Below are positions 43,989-51,295 of a DNA stretch of 64,000 nucleotides, one piece after another. The notes under the pieces are model-generated. The model had not been told where the DNA came from. It made no database searches and saw only the letters and a list, made by a program, of their open reading frames with translations. The first letter of the stretch is position 1. Every line of letters begins with the position of its first letter. The position numbers and the translations under genes are program-made. Source of the stretch: RGDT01 sp964630925 (GTDB taxonomy: Bacteria; Planctomycetota; Planctomycetia; Gemmatales; Gemmataceae); contig CAZVZK010000010.1 of assembly GCA_964630925.1 (NCBI GenBank), positions 52,161-116,160 of the forward strand, written 5' to 3'.

Positions 43989-44852
43989 TCACTCCTCCGG
44001 CACCGTCCCCATGGCGTCGGCGACCTGCAGGGGCAGCCGGAAGATCCTCGCCAGCGAATCGGCCATCTCCCGCGCCACGAACGGGCCACCGAGGTCGGCA
44101 TGCAGCGACCCCAGCAGTTGGGCGAGCCGCTCGCCGATCCGCCGGTTCGCGGCCGCCGCCGTGTCATCGAGGAAACGCTTGAGCCAGAACAGGTCGTCCT
44201 TGGACGGCACGAGCATCCTCGGGGCGTCCACCCTCATCTTCGCCATGACGCTCAGCCGCACCGCGTCCGAGCGGGTGATGACGCCGACGTTGTGGACCGA
44301 CGTGTTGCGGACCTGCCAGACCAGGGCCATCAGGTCGTGCCGCCACCCCTCTTCGAGGGGCGTCTGTCTGTCCATGGGGAACAGGTAGAACTCGCCCGGC
44401 TTGAACGGCTCGGCGAGCAACTTGCGGAAGCGGTCGTTGATCTCCGGGCAGTTGAGCCAGGTCGAGGATTCGCAGAGCGCCCTCCCCGCGCTGCCCGACC
44501 CGAAGTGCGACGCGAGGGAAGACCCCTGGACGGGGAAGCGGTCGAAACGGTTGTCCACGACGAGGGCCGCGAGCCGGTCCACGCATTCGGCGGCCACCTC
44601 CTTGAGGAACCGCTCGAAGGCCTCGATGAAGTGGACGAGGGCCATGCCGCGCAGCAGGCCGAAGTGGCGCGCCACCTGTTCCGGGGGGCGTTCGTGTTCG
44701 CCGAGGAGGCTCTCGAAGTAGTCAAGCGTTCGTTGTGCGTCTACCGTCGCCTTGTGGTAGTGCAGGATCGGTGATCTGGCTTCGGCGGGGAGGGGCGCGA
44801 CACTCCGCAAGATGTCTTTGATCCTGGTGGCGAACGTTTCGGGCGAGGACAT
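43989..44852 (-). CDS. HEPN-like protein, candidate RNase
   Basis: 287 residues, mostly helical, no signal peptide. Residues 182-187 read RNTSVH, which fits the RxxxxH HEPN ribonuclease motif with a polar residue after Arg; it lies in the helix LMALVWQVRNTSVHNVG. Earlier the helix LRGMALVHFIEAFERFLKEV resembles the first HEPN helix. HEPN RNases occur in toxin-antitoxin and abortive-infection systems. ATG 44852 follows AGAGGAG; a GTG at 44870 would overlap the upstream stop. It is the middle gene of a three-gene unit. The HEPN call rests on motif and helix context only. Confidence 0.55.
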   Translation of the reverse strand: MSSPETFATRIKDILRSVAPLPAEARSPILHYHKATVDAQRTLDYFESLLGEHERPPEQVARHFGLLRGMALVHFIEAFERFLKEVAAECVDRLAALVVDNRFDRFPVQGSSLASHFGSGSAGRALCESSTWLNCPEINDRFRKLLAEPFKPGEFYLFPMDRQTPLEEGWRHDLMALVWQVRNTSVHNVGVITRSDAVRLSVMAKMRVDAPRMLVPSKDDLFWLKRFLDDTAAAANRRIGERLAQLLGSLHADLGGPFVAREMADSLARIFRLPLQVADAMGTVPEE

Positions 44853-44866
44853 GGTGAAAACTCCTC

Positions 44867-45538
44867 TCACCGGGAGGCGTTATCGAACTCCTTCATCCGG
44901 TCGGCGGCCCAGCCGTCCTCCCACAACTGCCAGTCGGGGAGCAGGTCCTTCCAGCACAGCGAGAGGAAGCGGTCACGGCTCCCCGGCGGCGGAGAGGGCC
45001 AGTCGGCCCGGTAGTCCACCTTGCGTTCCACCAGCTCGTCCAACTTCTCCTTGCCGATGGGCTGACCCTTCGCGTCCTGGTCGGACTTCGGCGCGCGGAC
45101 GAGCAGGACGCGGCGCATCTTCCTCAGCCGGCCGACGAGGTCCGCGGCCGCACACGGGAACGACATCAGGCTCGTCAGAAGGGGGTCGCCGCTCACCGCC
45201 CACCACATGCCCCTGTCCTGGTCCTCGATCCAATCCGCGAGCGTGGCCGGGGCCAGCTCATAGTGCGGCCCGCTGCGGATGCCGGTCCTGTAGAACAGGG
45301 CCCGCGATCCGTTCGCGTTGATGCGGTACATCCGCGGCTCGCCCCGAGCGTCCTCGTCCCCGTCGACGAGGCCCAGCTCCACGAGCCGCCGCAACACGCG
45401 GTCCTTCTCGCCGTCACGGCCGGCGGACGGCCGGAGGGTTTCGGTCCGTTGGATCTCAGAGAGGACCGAGAGCATCTCCGGGGTGATGCGCGCGGCGAGG
45501 TCAGGGATGTCGGCATGCGGGACCAGCTCGGCGATCAT
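44867..45538 (-). CDS. Hypothetical protein with winged-helix-like N-terminus
   Basis: 223 residues. The N-terminal about 100 residues (ITPEMLSVLSEIQRTETLR, DRVLRRLVELGLVDGDED, then YRINANGSRALF) have the rhythm of a winged helix-turn-helix. The C-terminal part has LVGRLRKMRRVLLVRAPKS and a Trp-rich end (WKDLLPDWQLWEDGW). I do not recognise the family. GGAGGAGAGC is a strong ribosome site. It is the first gene of a unit with the HEPN-like protein, whose start lies 14 bases after this stop, so a regulator or antitoxin role is a fair guess. Confidence 0.5.
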   Translation of the reverse strand: MIAELVPHADIPDLAARITPEMLSVLSEIQRTETLRPSAGRDGEKDRVLRRLVELGLVDGDEDARGEPRMYRINANGSRALFYRTGIRSGPHYELAPATLADWIEDQDRGMWWAVSGDPLLTSLMSFPCAAADLVGRLRKMRRVLLVRAPKSDQDAKGQPIGKEKLDELVERKVDYRADWPSPPPGSRDRFLSLCWKDLLPDWQLWEDGWAADRMKEFDNASR

Positions 45539-45631
45539 GCTCTCCTCCGTCCGTCAACGCCGCCTTCATCATACCTCCCTTCACGTTCAGCACAAGCCGG
45601 CCGCCGGATCGGCCCGCACTCGGCGAGGGCT

Positions 45632-46765
45632 TCAGGTCTCCTCGCTCATCAGGACGCCGAGGTGCCGCGTCTCGTCGAACTCCTCCAGGATGATCTTGAT
45701 CGTGGTCATCAGTGGGACCGCCAGGAGCAGGCCGACCGCCCCCCAGATGAAGCCGAAGAAGGCGATCGACAGCAGCATCAGCAGCGGGCTCAGGTTCAGC
45801 ACGCTCCCCAGCGCCACGATCTCGATGTAGTCGATCCACAGGATGCGGTTGGCTGTCAGCACCAGGCCGACGATGCCGGCGGCGAGTGGGTTGGAGAACT
45901 GCACGAAAGCCAGGGCGATGGGCGGGATGAGGGCGATGATCGAGCCGATGTAGGTGACGTAGTTGAGCAAGAACATGCCGAGCCCCCACACCGGCCAGAA
46001 CTCGATGCCGGCGAGGGCGCAGATCAGCGCCGTCGTCGCGCCGAGGCCGACGTTGATGTACGTCTTATACAACAGGTAGCGCTTGATGCGGCGGTTGATG
46101 TTACGCCCGAGGTGCTTCGTCGTGTCCGCCGTCTCGGGGTTGAACGCCTCGTCCACCCGCCCCGGCAGGGTGCGTTCCTCGAAGAAGAGGAACAGCAGGT
46201 AGAACAGCATCATCAGCGACACCTCGGCGAACCCCAGAAGCGACCCGAAGATGGCCGGCATGTTGTCGCGCCAGGCCGAGTCGAGGAAGGCGTGCAGTTT
46301 CTCGCGGTCCAGGGCCTGCCCGTCGTCGGGCACCTGGAACCCCGTCGCGACCATGATCTCGTTGAAGCGCGAGGCCAGCTTGTCCTCGTATTCCGGCAAC
46401 CGCTGGCGGATCGACGCGGCGTAGACGTAGATGAGCTGCCCCATCCCGACGAGGACCGCCAGCAGGAGCAGCGACAGCATCGAGCCGGAGAGCCAGCGCG
46501 GCACCCGCCACCGCCGCAGCGTGTCGGTCAGCGGCATGAGGAGGTAATACAGGAACAGGGCGATCAGCAGCGGGGCCAGCACCCAGTGCAGGGCCTTGAG
46601 GGCCGCCCCGGCGACGCACACCGCCAGGACGATCAGGCACACGGTCCGCATGCGCTCGCCGAGCCACTTCTGCTCGCCGCGCGTCGGCTCGGGCGCCGCC
46701 TCGGTGTGCCCGTTCCCGCCGGGCGCGGCCTTGCGGCTCGATGCTGTGATGGCTTCCGTGGACAT
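45632..46765 (-). CDS. AI-2E family transporter (PerM/YdiK-like)
   Basis: 377 residues. About eight transmembrane helices: two at 42-78 (MRTVCLIVLAVCVAGAALKAL, LLIALFLYYLLMPL), one at 92-115, then a soluble segment, and the C-terminal group including FGSLLGFAEVSLMMLFYLLF, WGLGMFLLNYVTYIGSIIAL and LLSIAFFGFIWGAVGLLLAVPLMT. This is the AI-2E/UPF0118 plan. Members export small molecules or ions; the name from the quorum signal is not a proof of substrate here. ATG 46765 was chosen over an in-frame start 42 residues upstream. Confidence 0.87.
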   Translation of the reverse strand: MSTEAITASSRKAAPGGNGHTEAAPEPTRGEQKWLGERMRTVCLIVLAVCVAGAALKALHWVLAPLLIALFLYYLLMPLTDTLRRWRVPRWLSGSMLSLLLLAVLVGMGQLIYVYAASIRQRLPEYEDKLASRFNEIMVATGFQVPDDGQALDREKLHAFLDSAWRDNMPAIFGSLLGFAEVSLMMLFYLLFLFFEERTLPGRVDEAFNPETADTTKHLGRNINRRIKRYLLYKTYINVGLGATTALICALAGIEFWPVWGLGMFLLNYVTYIGSIIALIPPIALAFVQFSNPLAAGIVGLVLTANRILWIDYIEIVALGSVLNLSPLLMLLSIAFFGFIWGAVGLLLAVPLMTTIKIILEEFDETRHLGVLMSEET

Positions 46766-46875
46766 GGCGGCCTCGTGCGGGGAGGGCGGGCGTGACCACG
46801 CCCCGCCTTTGCATCTCCCGTGCCGACTGCCGTGCCGATGCCGGGCCTCCCCTGTCCTGCCGGGCCGCATCGGGG

Positions 46876-46881
46876 TAAAAT
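46876..46881 (+). promoter_or_regulatory. Possible -10 of the vWA gene array
   Basis: TAAAAT lies 64 bases before the first vWA start in an otherwise GC-rich stretch. The matching -35 is weak, so this is tentative. Confidence 0.35.
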
Positions 46882-46939
46882 AAACCCACACGTCCGGCGA
46901 AGCACCCTCAGAGGCACCCTACCCCTCGGAGCCCCAGCC

Positions 46940-48001
46940 ATGACACAGCTCAAGTCCGTCGTTGACCCGTTCGGTGAGGTGAACATCCATCCGACGGCCG
47001 GCGGACGGACGCGGGTCGTCGCCACCATCCTCATGACCCCCCACAAGGAGGGCGCCCAGACAGGCATCGCCCTCGACGGCTCCGGGAGCATGCGCAAGGC
47101 CTACGGGATGGAGGGCGGCGGCCGCGTGCTGTCGCCCATCTTCGGTGGCGGCCCCAAGCCCACCAACGAGATCACCCCCGTCGCCCAGAAGATCTGCTCC
47201 TACCTCGCCAAGAACCTCGACGCCGACGGCGGCACCTCCGTCATCTACTGGGCCGTGGGCACCAACGGCGCCGAGATCGAGGTGGTCGGCGACCTGACCG
47301 GAGAGCAGGCGGAGCGTCACCACTTCGGCCCGCCGAAGGACCTGGGCACGGGGACGCAGCTCCTGCCGGCCCTGCGGTACTTCGTGGAGCGGTTCCGCAG
47401 CGCCCCCTGGGGCTTCTACGTCTTCATCACCGACGGCGAGCTGCACGACATGGACGCCGTCATCGCCTACAGCAAGCAGCTCGCCCGCGACATCCACGCC
47501 GGCCGGCGCAACCCGGTCAAACTCGTCCTCGTCGGCGTCGGCCCGGACATCAGCGAGTACCAGATGAACGAGCTGGACGACCTCGACACCGGCACCCCCA
47601 TCGACCTGTGGGACCACAAGATCGCCAAGGAGATGCGGGCCCTGGAACAGGTGTTCGCCGAGGTGGTGGACAAGAACGCCCGCGTGGCCGCCAACGGCCG
47701 CATCCTCCTGCCGGACGGCAAGGTGGCCCGCGACTACGCCGACGGACTGCCGGCGTACCTGGAGTTCGAGGTGCCGGCCGGGGCGCCTTACTTCACGCTG
47801 GACGTCAACGGCGTCAAGGTGAACCAGACCCTCGACGACGCCCTCCAGGCCCCGCCGTCGTCCGGCGTGCCGGCCGTGGCCGACCCCGGCGCCCCCGCCG
47901 CGTCGGAGCCGGGGATGGTCGAGGACCTCCCGGTGGACGGCCTGGACGACAGCGAGTGGAAGAGCCTGCCGCTGGAGTTCGGCAAGGACGACCCGAAGTG
48001 A
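46940..48001 (+). CDS. vWA domain protein, first of four
   Basis: 353 residues, cytosolic (no signal peptide or helix). The vWA MIDAS is complete: D46-x-S48-x-S50 in LDGSGSM, the Thr in LGTGTQLLP and the Asp in FITDGELHD. After the vWA domain a C-terminal part begins VPAGAPYFTLDVNG with a Pro/Ala tail. It resembles TerF/TerY-type vWA proteins in outline, but no other ter gene is present. It is a close paralogue of the gene at 48082 (shared PFGEVNxHP, DLWDHKIAKEMR and FAEVVDKNAR). Confidence 0.8.
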   Translation: MTQLKSVVDPFGEVNIHPTAGGRTRVVATILMTPHKEGAQTGIALDGSGSMRKAYGMEGGGRVLSPIFGGGPKPTNEITPVAQKICSYLAKNLDADGGTSVIYWAVGTNGAEIEVVGDLTGEQAERHHFGPPKDLGTGTQLLPALRYFVERFRSAPWGFYVFITDGELHDMDAVIAYSKQLARDIHAGRRNPVKLVLVGVGPDISEYQMNELDDLDTGTPIDLWDHKIAKEMRALEQVFAEVVDKNARVAANGRILLPDGKVARDYADGLPAYLEFEVPAGAPYFTLDVNGVKVNQTLDDALQAPPSSGVPAVADPGAPAASEPGMVEDLPVDGLDDSEWKSLPLEFGKDDPK

Positions 48002-48018
48002 CGCGGGACGCGGATCGG

Positions 48019-48046
48019 GGGTAGCCGCGACGCTCAGCGGAGCGCT
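48019..48046 (+). repeat. 28-bp intergenic repeat, copy 3
   Basis: GGGTAGCCGCGACG then CTCAGCGGAGCGCT lies 18 bases after the vWA stop and before the next vWA gene. It is related to copies at 11216 and 15667. Confidence 0.6.
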
Positions 48047-48081
48047 CGGGGGTAACACACGGCGGCCGGGAGGACTCAGCC

Positions 48082-49017
48082 ATGCAGCTCAAGAAGGTGG
48101 TCGAGCCGTTCGGCGAGGTCAACGTCCACCCCAGGGGGGCAGGCGTCCGCGTCACCGCCACGATCCTCATGGAGCCCAGCCGCGAGGGCACGCAGACCGG
48201 CATCGCCCTCGACGGCTCCGGCAGCATGGCGCCGGTGTACGGCGTCAAGGAGGACCCCGGCTTCCTCGCCAGCCTCTTCGGCTGGGGGGCCAAAAAGGCC
48301 CCCAACGAGATCACGCCCGTCGCCCAGAAGGTGTGCGCCTACCTCGCCGGCAAACTCGACGCCGACGGCGGCACCACGGTGATCTACTGGGCGACCGGCC
48401 CCGGCGGGAGCAAGGTCGAGGTGGTCGGCGACCTGACCGCCGAGCAGGCGGCGAAGCACGAGTTCGGCCCTCCCAGGGACTTCGGCACCGGCACCCAGCT
48501 CCTCCCCGCGGTGAAGTACTTCGTGGAGCGTTTCGCGGACGCGCCGTGGGGCTTCTACGTCTTCATCACCGACGGCGAGCTGCACGACCTCGACGCGGTG
48601 AAGGCGTACAGCAAGCAGCTCGCCCGCGAGGTGCAGTCGCGCAAGCGCCGCCCGCTCAAGTTCGTCCTCGTCGGCGTGGGCGACGGCGTCAACGAGCGGC
48701 AGATGGAGGAGCTGGATGACCTCGACACCGGCACCGACGTCGACCTGTGGGACCACAAGATCGCCAAAGAAATGCGGGTGCTCCAGGAGATCTTCGCCGA
48801 GGTGGTGGACAAGAACGCCCGCATCGCCGACAAGGCACGCGTCCTGGACCACCAGGGCAAGGTGCTGCGCGACTTCGGCGACACCGGCCTGACGGCGATG
48901 CTGGAGTTCGACGCCCCGGCCGGCACCCCGTACTTCACCCTCGAGGTGAACGGCAGCCGCATCCACCAACCCCTGAGCGACTCTTCATCGGCGCCGCCTT
49001 CGGAGCTGGCGCGGTAG
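48082..49017 (+). CDS. vWA domain protein, second of four
   Basis: 311 residues with an intact MIDAS: D44-x-S46-x-S48 (DGSGSM), Thr in FGTGTQLLP and Asp in FITDGELHD. It matches the upstream gene over most of its length (APWGFYVFITDGEL is shared) but lacks the long Pro/Ala tail. The pair arose by tandem duplication; a repeat copy lies between them. Cytosolic. GGGAGGACTC lies upstream of the start. The partner may be one of the following Bat-like proteins. Confidence 0.8.
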   Translation: MQLKKVVEPFGEVNVHPRGAGVRVTATILMEPSREGTQTGIALDGSGSMAPVYGVKEDPGFLASLFGWGAKKAPNEITPVAQKVCAYLAGKLDADGGTTVIYWATGPGGSKVEVVGDLTAEQAAKHEFGPPRDFGTGTQLLPAVKYFVERFADAPWGFYVFITDGELHDLDAVKAYSKQLAREVQSRKRRPLKFVLVGVGDGVNERQMEELDDLDTGTDVDLWDHKIAKEMRVLQEIFAEVVDKNARIADKARVLDHQGKVLRDFGDTGLTAMLEFDAPAGTPYFTLEVNGSRIHQPLSDSSSAPPSELAR

Positions 49018-49141
49018 CCGCCAGGGTGGCCGAGCGGCCGGAGGCCCTGGGAGGGCAGGCGGGCATCTGAATCCTGCCTTGCCCGCCCGCGGGCGGCACG
49101 CCACAATGAGGGGCGAGCAGCCTGCCCGGAGCCCCGCGACG

Positions 49142-51295
49142 ATGTTCCTCCATCCGTACCTCCTCGCCGGCCTCCTCGCCTGCGGCGTGCCAGTCCTGCT
49201 GCACCTGCTGATGCGGCAGAAGCCGAAGCCGCTCGTCTTCCCCGCCTTCCGCTTCCTCCTCCAGCGCCGCACCACGAACCAGAGCCGCATGCGTCTCCGC
49301 AACGTGCTGCTCATGCTCCTGCGCGTCCTCGTCCTCGCCGCCCTGGTCCTCGCGCTGGCCCAGCCCCGCCTCTTCGGCGGGGCCGCCGGCACCCTGGCCG
49401 GCAAGGACGCCCGCGTCATCCTGCTCATCGACACCAGCCCGAGCATGGAGTACGGCGTCGCCGGCGTGTCGCGCCTCGACGAGGCGGTCTCCCGCGCCAG
49501 GGAGCTGCTCGCCGCCATCGGCGCTGACAGCAGGGCGGCGGTCCTCGACAGCGGCGACCTCATCGACGAGAAGTTCGGCACCCTCGCCGAGGCGAGGGAC
49601 CGCCTCGGCAGGCTCCGCATCCGCCCCGGCGCCGGCAGCCTCAACCGCGCCGCGGAACGCGGCATCGACCTCCTGGCCAAGGAGCGCAGGCCCGACGGCC
49701 CCGCCCTAGCCATGTACATCTTCACCGACCGCACCGAGGCCGCGTGGGACAAACGCGGCACCACGCCCAAACGCCCCGAGGACGTGGCCGTCCGCGTCGT
49801 GGATGTCGGCGCCGAGACGCCCCGTGATCTGGGCATCGAGTCGGTGGAGGTGGTGCCGCCCGCCGTCGTGCCGGGCGGGGCGTATCAGGTGCGCGTGAAA
49901 CTACGCGGCACGCCGACCGGGCATAACACGCACGTCTCCTGCAAGCTCGACTCCGAGGCCGACGACAAGACGGGGCGGATGACGGTTGAGATGGCGAAGG
50001 GCCAGGACACCGACTCCGTGGTCTTCGAGCGCCGCGCCCCCTCGGAGCGGCCCCCCGCCGACATGCCACTCGGCCTGCGTGTCTGGGTCGGGACCAGCGA
50101 CAACATGGCGTTCAACAACGCCCGCCACGCCACCCTCGTCGTCCGCGGCGGGCGCAAGATGCTCTGCCTGACCACGGCCGGCGGCAACCCCGGCGTCTGG
50201 CCCAAGGCCATCAGATTCCAGGGCGCCTTCGCCTTCGAGGTGCGCAACTTCACAGAGGCCAGCGCCTTCGACCTGTCCGAGTACGCCGCCGTCGCCGTGT
50301 GCCAGCCCGAGGAAGTCCCACCCGGCTGGTGGGCGAAGCTGGCCGCCTACGTCACCAACGGCGGTGCCGTCGCCGTCATCCCCGGCGGGGACGAGGTGAA
50401 GATCGGCAACTTCAACGACGGGGAGGCCATCCTACCGGCCAAGTTGGACAGGCTGGAGGACGCGCCGAAGGAAGGCACGGCCCCGTGGGACCGCTTCTCC
50501 GCGGCACACCCGCTGACGGCCCCGTTCGTCAAACACATCCGCGAGGGCGCCGACTTCGGCCGCCGCGACTACTGGCCGTTCGTCCGCCGCTACTGGCGTC
50601 TCGGCCCGCTGGAGAAGGACGCCTCCGTGATCGCCACCTACGCCGCGCCGGGAGGCCCGGCGGCGCTGGCCGAGCGCCGCGTCGCCAAGGGCCGCGTCGT
50701 GCTGTTCACCACGCCGCTCGACCTGCGCAAGACCGGCGACCTCCAGTGGACGAACTACTGGGAGGGCGGGGCCAGCTTCGGCTTCGTTCTGATCGGCGAG
50801 GCGAGCAAGTACCTCGCCGGCGAGGACGCCGCCCCGCGGACGGCGTTCCCGTGCGGCCAGGAGGTGAGCCTGCGTCTGCCGTCGCCGCTGGTGCCGCCGT
50901 ACTCCCTCGACGGGCCGGGCCTCGGGGCGGCGGAGCGCCGCGTCGGCACCCCGCCCGCCGGCGGCGACGCCTCCATCCCGCAGGCGCGGCAGCCGGGCAA
51001 CTACACGGTCAAGGACGGCAAGGGCCGGGCTGTCGCCGGCTTCAGCCTCGACGTGCCTTCACGGGAGGGCGACCTGCGCCGCATCGAGAAGGAAGCCCTC
51101 GAAGCGATCTTCGGCGACAAGTGCGTCGCGCAGCCGGGTGCGGGGTCGCTGAAGGCAGCCCTCACGGGCGGCAGGGCGGCGCCGTTCGAACTGTTGCCGT
51201 GGCTGATGATGGGCCTCCTGGCCTTCATGGCGGGTGAGGGCCTCCTGGCGAACCGCTATTACAGCACGCCACCCGAAGGCGAGGAGAAGCCATGA
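49142..51295 (+). CDS. BatA-like membrane protein with vWA domain
   Basis: 717 residues. The BatA/N-terminal aerotolerance domain is at about 1-75 (HPYLLAGLLACGVPVLLHLL, then VLVLAALVLALAQPRLFGG). A vWA domain begins with D97-x-S99-x-S101 in LIDTSPSM. A long periplasmic or cytosolic middle part and a C-terminal helix (ELLPWLMMGLLAFMAGEGLL) follow. In planctomycetes such proteins normally come with a MoxR ATPase and a DUF58 protein, but neither is adjacent. Overlaps the next gene by 4 bases (ATGA). ATG 49142 was preferred because it gives the canonical FLHP start. Confidence 0.83.
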   Translation: MFLHPYLLAGLLACGVPVLLHLLMRQKPKPLVFPAFRFLLQRRTTNQSRMRLRNVLLMLLRVLVLAALVLALAQPRLFGGAAGTLAGKDARVILLIDTSPSMEYGVAGVSRLDEAVSRARELLAAIGADSRAAVLDSGDLIDEKFGTLAEARDRLGRLRIRPGAGSLNRAAERGIDLLAKERRPDGPALAMYIFTDRTEAAWDKRGTTPKRPEDVAVRVVDVGAETPRDLGIESVEVVPPAVVPGGAYQVRVKLRGTPTGHNTHVSCKLDSEADDKTGRMTVEMAKGQDTDSVVFERRAPSERPPADMPLGLRVWVGTSDNMAFNNARHATLVVRGGRKMLCLTTAGGNPGVWPKAIRFQGAFAFEVRNFTEASAFDLSEYAAVAVCQPEEVPPGWWAKLAAYVTNGGAVAVIPGGDEVKIGNFNDGEAILPAKLDRLEDAPKEGTAPWDRFSAAHPLTAPFVKHIREGADFGRRDYWPFVRRYWRLGPLEKDASVIATYAAPGGPAALAERRVAKGRVVLFTTPLDLRKTGDLQWTNYWEGGASFGFVLIGEASKYLAGEDAAPRTAFPCGQEVSLRLPSPLVPPYSLDGPGLGAAERRVGTPPAGGDASIPQARQPGNYTVKDGKGRAVAGFSLDVPSREGDLRRIEKEALEAIFGDKCVAQPGAGSLKAALTGGRAAPFELLPWLMMGLLAFMAGEGLLANRYYSTPPEGEEKP

